64,000 bases of DNA from Amblyornis subalaris (GCA_018881555.1 JACAXG010000091.1:2886194-2950193); one strand, 5' to 3'. Counted from the stretch's first letter, positions 12,201-23,579 are shown. Notes: a model not told the origin generated them from the sequence alone. Translations and numbers: made by a program.

Positions 12201-14341
12201 CTTTCAGGTACACGAACCTGGCTTTCAGCTCCATAATGTACNATGACTTTGTTCTTTAAAAAAAGTACTTTCCAAAGGCTGATTCAGAACTTCTAAAATC
12301 CGTCTTTATAGTGATTAAAATCATCATGTCTAGAGGATTCGTCCTTTTACCGTCATGTGTTCCTCTTCACTCGATGGTTCCCTTGTACCTATCCTCTTTT
12401 CCCTCCTCACAATTGTACTTGGCTGCCTGAAAAAAATGGCAACTGCTGCCCATCTCTCTTTTGCACGTTAATTAAAAGACAAGCATTGAACATGTAGCAA
12501 CAGTACTACTATGAATGATTACCCTGGTTGAGTTTTACCAGATAAACTTAAGACGACCCTCAGTGAAAGAGCCAAATGGTGAGTTTTTAATCTAGGAAGG
12601 TCATTTCAGGTTTATCTATGAGTTTTAAATATTTCTTTTTTTAATAAAATAAATTCTGTAGTTCAATTACAATAACAACATAATATCTGATTCCGATGTT
12701 ATCTTCAGCTTCTAACAATGGATGGGATAGAGGTCCTGCTCCAGTCTATCAGAAGGATATAATGACCATGAAAAGGCAAGCAGAGATTTGTATCTCTCCG
12801 TTGTTCAGTGTCATTGTTCCAGTCTCCACAGTGGAGAAACAGCACATTTCTTTTAAGTAAAATATTGCTGGGAACTCACTGGTTCAGCAATTACCTCTGA
12901 AACACATTGTTTTCTCAAAGCCATTAACATGTCAGATCATGGCAGTGCTTGACATCCAAACACGCCTTGGAGGGCTGCAATTCAATTTAAGGATCACCTC
13001 CTCTGAGCAGGCCAACCTGCAAATTTCACGAAGTCTGAGAGAAATTCTCAGGGCACACTTTGATCATGCTGCTACCTAAATTAAAAACAAAACTGTAAGT
13101 GTTAAACATCTTTAACAAGACATTAAACCTCAGCCATAATCCAGGAAGGGTCCCTTAATGAGTAATGACATATGTTGTGAAGGCAGTTATCTCCTAATGT
13201 TCAACACTCAAGCAGTACAGTGGAATGGCACAGTGTGCAGAAGGGATGTATCATCACTAATGAGAGGATAATTTGAAGCTGCTCTTNTGAGAAGCCCAGA
13301 GGAGACTTTCCATTGCTGCAGGATGGAGAAGGATGCAACACTCCTTCTTATCACACACTTCAAAGAAGAATGGGAAGCGACAATGTGATAGAACAAAAGC
13401 TGAGACAGAAACAGAAAATGGGCTTGGACATTGGGAGAGTCCACGAAAGGATTACCTTCCTTTGCTGCTCCCACGAAGTCTTGGTGCAAATTATTCATGT
13501 CTGCTTCCTCTTTTCCGCTCAGCTGACCACTACTGGCATAGTAGACGTTGCTGTCCTAAAGGGGAGCATGGCATGGGCATAAGGCTGCTGGGAACACACT
13601 GCAAAAGGAGAGGAGGTAAGGCTGGAGCCCAAGAAGTGNCTGGTGAGGGCCATGCTCAAAAGCAGAAAAAGAATCCAACTCCTCTTTAATTACAAAAAAA
13701 TAAAAATAGAAAACTCTTGAAAATTACATTTTGGAATTTCCCCCCTTATTTCTTAACGTTATCTTCTTCCAGCATGTTCCAACAAGTCACTGTGTTGGGA
13801 AGACTATGAGGTCTGCAGGGAAACCCAGGGTGAGAGAGAGGGGTCTTGCAGATAACAAGCTGACCCTGATGGTAGAGAAAGGAAGTCAGGGGCTACACAC
13901 ACGAANAGAAAAGCAGAATTGGGGAGGGAAGGAGAAAAAAGAGCTTCTGATCATAGACAGCCCTGGGTTTGTTGGCAAGCACTTTTGTGGGGCTGGGAAG
14001 AGTAAGGAGTTTATGACATTTCAGCTGCTCCATTTGCCTTCTCATTCTAACTGAGGTGTGTGCCTGGCCAGAGAGAAACACTGAGAGAAACACAGGCACA
14101 GGACAGCCTTGCCTGGCTCCAAGGTAAACTGCTGCAAATGCAGGCAGGTTATTCATTCCCTGCTTCTTTTTCCTTCTGTAAACTGTGACTGGATGGTAGC
14201 AATGACTTTTTCAGGTGATACAAATATTCAAGGCCAATGACTGTACAGTCCCCTATAGATAATGCTTTTATCTATCTTTGCCACCCCCACCTTTCTCCCC
14301 TCACTTAACAGATGAAAGTGTCTATTTATTCTTGACTATTT
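12201..14341. other. No gene; weak exon-like interval noted
   Basis: No recognised element. Overlapping open frames at 13208-14156 on both strands encode nothing I can identify. A pyrimidine-rich CAG followed 93 bases later by a GTAAGG donor-like site (13523-13615) is the only exon-like arrangement, and it is weak. Confidence 0.45.
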
Positions 14342-14577
14342 GTGCCAGGGGGGGTTTAGATTGGATATTATGACAAATTTCTCAGTTGAAAGGGTGGCAT
14401 TGGAAGAGGCTGCCCGGAGAAANGCTGGAGTGGCCATCCCTGGAAGTGTTTGTAAGGTGTGTGGCTGTGTCACCTGGGCACATGGGTTAGTGGTGAGAAC
14501 AGTGGTGCTGGATTAATGTCTGGACCCAATGATCTTAGAGGACTTTTCCAACCTTAATGATCCCATGATTCTATGTT
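14342..14577 (+). mobile_element. CR1 LINE 3' fragment
   Basis: Forward-oriented CR1 tail. GGGTTTAGATTGGATATTAT is followed by AGAGGCTGCCCGGAGAA, GGCCATCCCTGGAAGTGTT, a GGTTAGTGGTGA block, GATCTTAGAGGACTTTTCCA and a 3' end of ATGATTCTATG. The 3' terminus looks complete. The 5' side is truncated to roughly 235 bases, as is usual for CR1, and no coding capacity remains. Confidence 0.9.
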
Positions 14578-17506
14578 GATTCTAAGAAATTATAAAGAAA
14601 TTTTAAAAACCTCAGAATTTAATAAGAAAACACATTCATTATGACCAGAATTAACAGGGAAAAAGACAAGGAGCCTGATAATTTTGCACACCGTTTCTTC
14701 ATGTGAAAAGCTGTTAAAGTCCACAGAACCAATTAATCCCCACACGTTCTATTACTGGTGTTTTTATGGAATCCTAATGAATTTATTTCCTGACCGAAGG
14801 GAGTAGCATGCACTAAAGCAGCACACTGCTGGCATCTCTTTAATCACTAATTCCTTGCTTTACAAGACAGCTTACATACAGAGAAGAGAGATGTCAAAAT
14901 TTCTGGTCTGACTGAAGGCAGAAGAGCCAGTTCCACCCTTCTAACAGGGAAGGAATACATGGCTGGGAAGGGATAGGGGATTCAACCAAAGATAACAGAT
15001 ATTAAAATCAAAGACTGCCTATGATTTGATGTACTCATTCAAAATTGTCATTCCCTGTCCAGCATCTTTTTTACTTCGGTGTTTTTTTGATTGATCAGGT
15101 TTTTTTTAAGGCCTATCTTCAGAGATTTAAAAGGAAAGCTGCTGAAGACCACTTGTAAATTCTTCTTGCACTACCAAAAAAGTCTTGATTTGGTGACAGA
15201 GTAGTATTTAATAATCATCGATATGAGATGTGTAGCTCAGCCCTCCTCCCTTGACCCTTCCCCTCATGTAAAGACATCTGCAAATTAAGTGAATAACAAT
15301 CAATTGGAGATGTTACCATCTGCTGAAGCAGGCGTTACTGGTTTCTGCCTGCATCTAAATCAGGGGAGCTGCTTCCAGAGACGGTGATGACTTGACACTA
15401 CATTGCAAAAATTATGAAAATTATCAGAGCTTTGGTGAACCTGTGCTGTGTTTACTAAACTGCAGTTGTTAAAGTTATAAATCTGAAGCACCNGGAGCTC
15501 TGTAGAGAAGGTCTTTTAGATGCAGCCCAGCTGGCTTAACAGCCTGTCCCTGGCAGCGGGCAATAGTTTATTCCTGAGGAGGAGTCTCAGAACAGGATAA
15601 CTACTGGGTGATTCTTTGCCCAAATTTGTCCCCACCTTTCAATATTTAATAGCCTGGGGGCTGGATTATTAGTCCAAACCAAATATTCAGCCCAAGGTCA
15701 TGTGTGAAGAAGTCCTACAGCTCTCTTAATTTTGTACCTGGTGAGTTACCCTTCCTGCAATGCCCTGCACGTTGCTCATGGACAGGAGCAGCACCCAGCC
15801 AGGCTTTTCCAGCGCCTGTCTCTGCTCTGTTTCTGCTGATGCCTCTTCCAGGTTTGCTCTGGCATTTCCCACATAAAAGCAGTGTAAGGCCTCTCTCTAG
15901 CATTGGTGTCATTCACCAGTTCATTCCCGGCTCTACTGTGTGCTTTTTAGACAGGGTCTTTAAAACTGTATAATATTTACTGTGCTGGAGGCCATAGACT
16001 TACACTCTGTTAGAGCAACCCTTTTCCACTTCACTATTTCTTTCCCAACAGTTTCAAGCATTCATATTCCTTCTTTCTGGCAACTGTCAATTGCTGATTT
16101 GACATTTCACAGATGCTAAGATAGCTTCAACATCTCAGTCCTTGGCAACAGCAAACAGCTCAGAGCACAATACTTTTACTGGGGAGTTAGGGTTTTCTTT
16201 TTTAAATGCATCACTTTAAAAATTAAACTTAATTGAGTTAAAAACTGCAGTACCTAGGATTTGAGGTGATTTGGACTCCAAACTCAGATTATTGACCGAA
16301 AGGTCTTCACCTCTGTTCTGACCTTTTTCGGTTTGGGGTTTTTTTTCCCTGGTCACCTGACTCTCCAGTTTCCTAGATGACTGCCCTACTTTAAGCAAGG
16401 AGGAGGAACCTCCTTTTTCCCTGTGTGGTATACAGCCTTCACTCCCNTCCCAAGTGGAGAAACAGCAGGGGGGCTTAAACACTCATGGGGGCAGAAAAAA
16501 TGACAAGAAAACCATCTTTGTTCCAGGAAGACAGTATGAGGTCACGTTACTATGGCAGCATGAACCATTCCCCTCTTTCTAGCTGGTAGAACTTTGCCCA
16601 TAGTTTATTCCCTGGGAAGCCTAATCCAGAGTTCAGGCTGGGGGTGGGGAGAGTGGGTTTAGAGGTCAACAGCAATGTGACAATAGCCCAGTCAAGAGAA
16701 AAGAAAGTTATGATATGGAAGAATCAAAGAGTCAGTTCACCAACCACTAGGGGCTGGCTCATAAAGAGAGGTTAGAATTCATCCCCTCACTTTGGCCTAA
16801 AGTTCCTGATTTAGCTATTCTGTGCTCAGCATACAGAAAGCCTGAAGGATGAACTATAAAGATGCCAGTAGAGCAAACAGTAAGAGATGAGGAGACAGTG
16901 CTGACAGCAAAACTGTGGATCGTGTGGCCAGTGCCGTGTTGTATTTACCAGCAGAATTACTGTTACATTTACAGGCATCTTAGGCTAATGCAGTTGTTTT
17001 TCCTGCATCATTCCTTATGGTTGTGACTAACATACTAACAGGATAAAACTTCTCTACACAGAGGCAGCAAGAAGAGAAGCAGAAGTTTCTGAATAAACGT
17101 GTGTGTGGATGCATGTACCCACATGTGTGTAAATTCTTCCATTAAAAGGGACNAGCATAGACTCTAAAATATTATAAAAGAGCAAGAGCTAAAACTTACA
17201 TGTGAGTTAAAGCACTAACTTCATAATCCTTATAAAAAAGAAAGGATTGTGATTGGTTTTCTTTCACTTGGCACTCCAGGGAAAATGAAAAAAAGACAAG
17301 AAAGTAAAGAAAATTCACTATTAAAACTGGCAAGAACAAAGATCTGTGAGATCAAGGTTACTCAAATTTCACTTGTCTCTACACCACAATCCTGAGAAAT
17401 ATTTATAAGGAAATCTGGAATTCCAACAGTAGCACAGAAATTGCAAATGGCCTAGGGAAATACATATAAGACACCAAAGTGGACAACCATTTTCTAAATA
17501 TTCACA
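14578..17506. other. No gene seen
   Basis: Single-copy AT-rich DNA. It holds the first copy of an exact 20-mer found again 2,000 bases downstream, and a GT-rich palindromic stretch near 17098-17132. Open frames at 15704-15973 and 16216-16482 are unrecognised. Confidence 0.5.
15664..15683 (+). repeat. 20-bp exact repeat, copy 1
   Basis: GATTATTAGTCCAAACCAAA occurs here and again at 17664-17683 in the same orientation, exactly 2,000 bases apart. The flanking bases differ immediately on both sides. No known element was recognised around either copy. Confidence 0.85.
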
Positions 17507-17650
17507 GGCATTATTAGCTTAGTTGGTCAGAGCGTGGTGCTAACAGTGCCAAAGTTGTGGGTTTGATCCCCATATGGGCCATTCACTTAAGAGTTGGACT
17601 CAATGGTACTTGTGGGTCCCTTTTAACTCAGAATATTCTGTGATTATTTT
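17507..17650 (+). mobile_element. tRNA-Ile-derived SINE with CR1-like tail (TguSINE1-type)
   Basis: Seen: the first ~75 bases (about 17507-17581) align by eye to tRNA-Ile. There is an A box TAGCTTAGTTGG at 17515-17526, the stem-loop region AGAGCGTGGTGCTAACAG, a B-box-like GGTTTGATCCC at 17560-17570 and a terminal GGGCCA. A CR1-type 3' module follows: GTTGGACTCAATGG, GTGGGTCCCTTTTAACTC and AATATTCTGTGATT. Known: passerine genomes carry SINEs with a tRNA-Ile head and a CR1 3' tail, mobilised by CR1 machinery. Odd: the B box reads TTTGA where TTCGA is expected, which fits CpG decay, and the anticodon-loop bases have drifted. It is therefore an old, probably transcriptionally weak copy and not a functional tRNA gene. 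Clear target-site duplications were not found. Confidence 0.87.
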
Positions 17651-17663
17651 AAGGAACTTCTGT

Positions 17664-17683
17664 GATTATTAGTCCAAACCAAA
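17664..17683 (+). repeat. 20-bp exact repeat, copy 2
   Basis: Identical to 15664-15683. This copy lies just after the SINE, following a TTCTGTGATT word that echoes the SINE 3' end, so part of it may belong to SINE or CR1 tail slippage. The first copy has no such neighbour. Confidence 0.85.
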
Positions 17684-18894
17684 AGATTTACTTTTCTCTT
17701 AAGTGGGGCTACAAATATTTTCATCATCCAAGGTCTGCAATATCTTTTAAATCCAGCAGCATGTCACTGAACACTTCAAATGATGAAAAGAATCCCACTA
17801 ACACCCCAAATACGTGAGAACACCATAATGGCATATCCTTAACTAACAGCCCACGGGCAGTGCTCTATTTCTGGACAAGGGGCAATTGCTACTACATTAC
17901 ACTAAGAAACATTTCCAATTAAGGAGGAAAGTAATGTAAGACAAATTAAATACAGTAAAGAGCTGCTGTTCAAAAGCACTACATTTATTAAGATAAGACA
18001 CAGTAGAACTGTCCACTTATGGTGCAACAGTGATTTAAAAGACCACTCCAGCCTCACTGGAGCTCAGATGCTTAATTTAGGCCTTTCAGCAGCTCACATT
18101 ACAAGGACTTCTTCCACTCCTCCCCCAATATGATTCCTTTAATATGTAACAATAAGGCTCATGTATGTGAAGGTATCCATTGTGTAGCTTGAAGTAAGTC
18201 ATTTAACCTCCACTGAAATCCCATCAAGAAAAATCAATCCAGACTCAGCTTTATACTACAGAAAGTAAGCCATGATTGGTACCTGAGCTAGACAGCCTAA
18301 AGTTATATCAGGTACATCTACATTGTACTGTAATAATTTCTGTGACTGCAGGGTAGACATCTGTAGCCTCTGGAGAATTACTGTCAAGGCCTCAGGAAAA
18401 ACCTGTCCGATGCTTTTCTGTAGCAGATTAATGCAATGAGGGATTTTCCCAGAGCGAAAGCTCCAGGTGTGTAAACTGACATGGTTCTTGGAAAAACCTA
18501 ACGTGCACACCTTATTTCCCTATCTGTAATGTGAAAACTGACTAATCCTGTCCTATTAGAAAGAGAGTTGGCAGCTAGAGAGATTTACAGACATAATTCC
18601 TCTTGCCACGCACAAGGTGGGACGATATGGAATGAAAGGATCTCGCAGCCTATTCCACAGGAACCACCACANCTGTAAAGGGAAATGGAGAAGCATCTCT
18701 GTTTCACACCACAGCACTGGCACTGTCATTTACAGCACGGTTGCAGGGAGCTCCCTTTCCTGGTCATTCACTGCAACTCAGTGTCCTGCGAGAGGGGCAC
18801 GGNGTCTGGAGGGACAATGGGGTGTGCTAAGGTTTAGTGACCCAAGTTGGTCATCAACTTCGCTTGGCATCTTCTTTCATTCTGTAATTTGGAA
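17684..18894. other. No gene seen
   Basis: AT-rich single-copy sequence. Open frames at 18256-18510 (minus) and 18617-18907 (plus) are unrecognised. Confidence 0.55.
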
Positions 18895-18960
18895 AAGAAG
18901 AGCATAGCTCAGCTGAAAGGGACCTGCAATGATTCCCTGGTCCAATGGATGTTGACNGCA
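18895..18960 (-). mobile_element. Possible CR1 3' remnant
   Basis: The segment GCTGAAAGGGACCTGCAATG, followed by a TGGTCCAA word, resembles the reversed CR1 tail in which GGGACCTACAATGATC precedes AGTCCAA. Only about 60 bases are alignable by eye and the rest has diverged. Confidence 0.45.
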
Positions 18961-20559
18961 GAGCTGGAAAAGCAAAGCCTCGTCTCACGACACCAGTAGG
19001 AAGAGCAAACTGCACTATGGAACTGGAGGTGAGAGGAACAGGGGGATGTTAACAGCAGAGAATTTCACACTCTGAAGTGCATAATGAAACTAATTGGACC
19101 AATGAGTTTACTTAGAATGAAGGAAATTCAAACTAGTAAGAAGCACTACCATTCAAACAATAACTGGGCTAGGTATTACTTTATGGTAGGCCAGCATAAC
19201 AATGTAAGTTCTTTAGGCCAGACATATTTGCCAGACTATAAAGCATCTTAAGGAGCCAATTGCTATGAGTTTCTACGTTAGACTTGGGTATTTTACTAGT
19301 TATTTAAATATTTTGGCTATAGCCTTTAATTTAAATGTACAAATTGTAAACACTGGAAATCAAGATATGCAAGAGAGAAAAAAGTATGTCAATGCTTACT
19401 GCCAAATGGAGGCATTCCACAAAATGATCTTCTTTTTCTCAGACAGCATTTTCCTCAAGGAAGACTGCGAAGACTCATACATATGCATCTGCAAAACAAA
19501 GAAATTGTTTTTCTTAATTCTCTATTGGAAGCTGCTAAATAATTTCCATTTTTCAGGTAGTTAGATATTCAAACTACTTAAGGAAGTTTTATCATTTTCT
19601 GTAGTTGTTAAATGTGTAACAGAAGGGTTAAATTGGCTGAAACACTGTCTGACTAAGTTTAGAATCTCACTCTGGTCAAGATATAAACTAAAGATAAATG
19701 ATGTAGNTCTGGGGCCAAATTATCTTCAGAAGGATCAGATTTATTTACTGAACATGCAGGATGCATAGAAGTCAGCAGGAAGCATTTATTGATTAGCCAT
19801 CGACAGCACTGTGTCACCCAAGTGCACCAGATTATTGAATATGTTTACTTGGTCAATGTGCATCTCTAAGCTACTCTCTCCCTACAAGTGAACAGCAGAA
19901 TGGTTTTTGGAGAGAAGCAGGACCAGGAATATAAAGACATAAAAAGTCTCTCTGACAAAGGGCCCGGGGCAGCCGTGTTCGATTCCTAGACCGAGAGAAG
20001 CAGAGATAATCCACTAATCCTGAACAGAATAGCACAGAGCATGCCTGCCACCCAAGCACCAGCAAAGATTTCTGTACGAGAAAAGCAGCACCTTTCCCTT
20101 TGACATCAGAGGTCATGGGTGTTATTTCATCTGGCATTGTCTGGGAGTAGTAGTTCTTTTCATCATGATAATTCTTTTCCATTACAGCATGAATCTGCTG
20201 TTTTCTGAGAAGGATTTACTTTGAATTTCTCTCTAANTTTGAGGAATACAGGATTTAGAGGAAATGAAGCAATTTGGTACTCTAAGAGCCTGCTTTCATC
20301 TTTTTGTTGCATTCNGAAGTCGTTTTGCTACTTTGCATTTTAATAAGTGAATTACGTCAAACTGATTCATTCTTAAGGATGGGCAAAGCACACCCCTTAC
20401 CCAAAGGTGTGTTAAGCAACTGAGCTAAGAACCTACTTTAGCTGCTGCTCTAAGTCCAACAAAATCTTCAAATACTCTGTTAGGTTTGATTTAATTAATG
20501 CAGAAATCCCCTTTTCTGGTGGGCACTTCTCAGTGCCATTTGTGTGCTACAGTCCCACC
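18961..20559. other. No gene seen
   Basis: AT-rich DNA with open frames at 19265-19564 and 19871-20182 that match nothing recognisable. Confidence 0.55.
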
Positions 20560-20577
20560 CAGGCTTAGTGACACAGT

Positions 20578-20616
20578 AATATCAAGTGTTCCACTTGGAC
20601 ACCTAAACTTGATATT
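20578..20616. repeat. Perfect 10-bp inverted repeat with NKX2-like core
   Basis: AATATCAAGT at 20578-20587 and ACTTGATATT at 20607-20616 are exact reverse complements around a 19-base loop. The left arm overlaps TCAAGTG (20582-20588), the NKX2-type core, which is followed by a facing CACTTG in the loop. The stem is too short for a miRNA precursor. Confidence 0.7.
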
Positions 20617-20729
20617 GTAAGGCTGCATCTCTGAGGTGGCCTGAGTCATTACCCACCTGTAAAAACTTACAGCAGGTGTATTCTATTTAATGAATTAGGA
20701 CTTAAGCAAGACTGTCAGATGGGGCAGAT

Positions 20730-21157
20730 TCACAGAATCATAGAAACATGGAATGGCTTGGGCTGGAAGGGACCCCCAAAGATCATCCAGTTCCAGCTGG
20801 GTAGGGACACCTTTCAGTATCCCAGGCTGCTCCAAGCCCCACCCAGCCTGGCCTTGGACTCTTGCAGGGATGGCGCAGCCACAGCTTCCCTCTGAGCAAG
20901 GAATTTCTTCATAACATGGAATTTAAATCTCTCCTTTTTATTTTAAAACCGTCCTCCGTTGTCCTGTCACTATTTGCACATGTAAAAAGTTGCTCTCCCT
21001 CCTTTTCACAAGCCCCATTTAAGAGCTGGCAGGCTGCAAAGAGGTCTCTCCAGAGCATTCTCTTCTCCGGGCTGAACATCCCCAGCTTTCTCAGGCTGTC
21101 TTCATAACAGAGGTGGTCCAGCCCTCTGATCATCTTTGGGGCCCTCATCAAAGACCT
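20730..21157 (-). mobile_element. CR1 LINE 3' fragment, longest copy here
   Basis: Begins with the reversed CR1 terminus TCACAGAATCATAGAA, then GGGCTGGAAGGGACC, AAAGATCATCCAGTTCCA, CAGCCTGGCCTTGGACTC, GAATTTCTTC, CGTTGTCCTGTCACTATT, TCTTCTCCGGGCTGAACATC and CCAGCCCTCTGATCATCTTT. About 425 bases survive, ending near 21157. It is 5'-truncated and no reverse transcriptase domain is present. It lies about 130 bases from a candidate regulatory block. Confidence 0.93.
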
Positions 21158-21226
21158 AGAAATATTTTTATTAGCAGTAAGAACCTTTTTCCTAGCGAAA
21201 TAACTTGGGGTTTTTTTCCTTTTCTT

Positions 21227-21247
21227 AAAAAAAAAAAAAAAAAAAAA
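21227..21247. repeat. A21 homopolymer
   Basis: A run of 21 A preceded by a T-rich stretch (21211-21226). CR1 does not end in poly(A), so this is not the tail of the adjacent CR1. No processed-pseudogene body was recognised upstream. Confidence 0.75.
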
Positions 21248-21289
21248 TAAGTCATCCTTGCTTTCACCACCTGCAGACTGTCCTGGCAA

Positions 21290-21450
21290 CTGACCAAGAG
21301 TCTGAGGGTTGCATTTAATTTGCATAAATCAGAGCTGATTACAGTTACTTTCCTCATTAATGCACTGGGTACTGATTAATAATCGGCAATACACAGAATG
21401 TACTGATGCATTTGCCAGGGGCTGAATGCATGCTCGATGCCAGAAACGTT
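21290..21450. promoter_or_regulatory. Candidate non-coding regulatory block with octamer
   Basis: Seen: a perfect octamer ATTTGCAT at 21318-21325, followed by several TTAATG/GATTAAT homeodomain words up to 21385, with no repeat signature. Inferred: part of a larger regulatory region continuing to about 22300. Weak on its own. Confidence 0.3.
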
Positions 21451-21869
21451 TCTAAAAACAAAACTCCTGTTCCACAGTGCTCATGCTCAGCACAGGAAGG
21501 ACAACCCATCTACATCACAATGCAGTCTTTACTCTGAAAGGAAGGGAAAGTCCTGAGAGTTTCTTTCAGTCCTACAGGTCATACCTTCATTTTCAAGCCC
21601 GGTGGGAGGGTGCAGATATGTGAGCTACTTCCGTGGCCCCTGCCTCATTCCATACGGATGCTTCAGGCAAAACTCCAAGCCCCTTCCTGCTGCAGTTGCA
21701 GGTCCTGTCACCCTCATATTCTGCACCACAGGCTGAGTTTTATTCAACAAGGAAAAACACTGTCAAGAGGAGTAAACTATTTTCTTCTCACCTNTGCTGG
21801 ACACATGCAAGAAGCACATTCAACACAGCAAATCTCTCATTTAATTATGACAACATCCATCACCTACCA
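21451..21869. other. No gene seen
   Basis: Spacer between two motif-dense blocks. Open frames at 21610-21909 are unrecognised. Confidence 0.5.
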
Positions 21870-22110
21870 GCATATTTATTGCTTATATGGATGTGAGTTT
21901 TTCACGTGAAAAATTGATTTATCTATCAGATAATTAGTAAACTTCAATAACTGCAAAAACCTCTTAGCAATCAGTTGACATTTAATTAACATACAATAAC
22001 TGTCTTATTAAATCTCCATTAAATACCTGTTAGAGTTAATTAAAACCCATGATTCCTGGGGAAACCACATTATAATTAAACAATAAGCTGCCTGGAATGA
22101 AGTTACTAGC
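21870..22110. promoter_or_regulatory. Homeodomain-motif cluster with E-box palindrome
   Basis: Seen: TAATTA cores at 21931-21936, 21983-21988, 22037-22042 and 22073-22078, four within about 150 bases. At roughly 60% AT, about 0.1-0.2 would be expected in that span. A perfect 16-base palindrome TTTTTCACGTGAAAAA lies at 21898-21913, centred on TCACGTGA, the preferred bHLH-zip (MITF/TFE-type) core. Inferred: an enhancer read by homeodomain and bHLH factors. Confidence 0.42.
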
Positions 22111-22257
22111 TCATTTCTGTTGCAATGAGTTGCTCTAGTTTAAGGTAAGGATAGTACTGTGTTTCAGATATCTAACATGATATGAAAAACATGAATGAAA
22201 AAACAAGAAATGCTCTAAGATCAGCAGCTGAACTCAGTGGCAAAACCTTTTTTTTTT

Positions 22258-22271
22258 TTCACACGTGTGAA
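22258..22271. promoter_or_regulatory. 14-bp perfect palindrome, E-box plus facing T-box-like halves
   Basis: TTCACACGTGTGAA reads the same on both strands. It contains CACGTG, and its two halves resemble T-box GTGTGAA half-sites facing each other. It lies about 350 bases from the other CACGTG palindrome. Confidence 0.4.
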
Positions 22272-23579
22272 GTTCATGTCCCTGGCATGTCCCAAGTCAA
22301 CAATGGCTCTTGCGTTGCATCAGATCTTTAAAAACCGTGAGAAACTATTCAAATGAATAGTCCACCATGTTCTTTTGTACGTCATTCTAACAAGATTATG
22401 TGGAACTTTGGTCTAAATTTGTTCCCTTATCCTCTGAGACTTATTTTGCTGGCTTCTGCTAATGTAGCAACATCTTCTTCTGTCTGATTAGATAGACAAA
22501 AATTGGATTATACAGAAAACTTCCAAAACNTTAGGCAAAATAAATTATACTTGGGTTTTTCTTCTACTCAGCCCACTCAAAGATGTTACTGAAACAAAAA
22601 ACCCTTACCAATCAAAGAAAATCCTAGCCTTTTCCTCTTCCAAGAGACAAAATGCAAACATTTAGCACTACTGTTTGATCTGCAGCACATGACCAAATTC
22701 AAGCAAGTACAAGATGCTTTAAAATGGAAATCAAAAGTAATATCAAGTGTGATAGCACTCATATTTGTGCATGTTGCTGCTTAAAGTCAGTCAAAGTCAG
22801 AATAAAGCCGGTTCACAGAAAATATAAACAATAAGACTTTGGAAATCTACCTCCTTGTGGCTGACCTAGCCTTATAGTATTCAGGACTTCTCTTTTACAT
22901 ACAGGAATTTTCTGAACACCTAAGCATATGTATAAAAGTGAAATCAAATGATTGCCTCAGACTTGACAGAACTGCTGAACTAAGAACCGTGCACTGTCCT
23001 CTATTAAAGGGCATCACCTTGAGAAGATAAAGCTTTGTAAATGTTGCTCTAGAAGTTGGTATTCTCTGCTATTGCCTATTATATATATATATTTATAGAA
23101 GTAGAAATAATGATCTTCAAAGATGTTTCCTAACCACAGTTTATGCGACCTTTATAAAACCCAGAAGTCAGTACTCTGATTTGTCAGAGCAGAAGCACAG
23201 ATTTATCCCTATCAAGGTACTAATGTATCAAAAAAGGGATCCTGGTTTTGAAAACAACAAAACAGATACTGAAAAGGAAAACAAACCTCTAGTCAGACAT
23301 ATAATACTGGATAAGTGTGAGTGGCCACACTCACAGTGATCTAGGGAAATTCAGGTTATAACGGGAGCACATGATGCATTATTTGTGAGTTAACTTTAGT
23401 CTGAGGTCCCTGAATAATTAACCTGCTTTGTTTCAATTCATTTAAATGTCCATATTCAGCTGTTTATGAAACTGGAATGTGTCCTACACGATAAAGTCAC
23501 ACTGCTTCCGGAGTTGTACAGAGACCGATATGAAAAATGTTACTCATTAGGAATCTTCTGATTTAAGTATTTTGCTTAC
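22272..23579. other. No gene seen
   Basis: AT-rich single-copy DNA with a short (TA)n run near 23080-23092. No coding or repeat-family signal. Confidence 0.55.

Noticed and set aside
17507..17581. Functional tRNA-Ile gene
   Set aside because: The B box is mutated, the anticodon loop and acceptor stem have drifted, and a CR1-like tail follows directly, so it is the SINE head.
21227..21247. Poly(A) tail of a processed pseudogene
   Set aside because: No gene-like body was recognised upstream, and the preceding CR1 is in the opposite orientation and lacks poly(A).
20862..21357. Frames of 69-138 codons on both strands
   Set aside because: They overlap the CR1 copy at 20730-21157 and the adjacent A21 run; none resembles CR1 reverse transcriptase.
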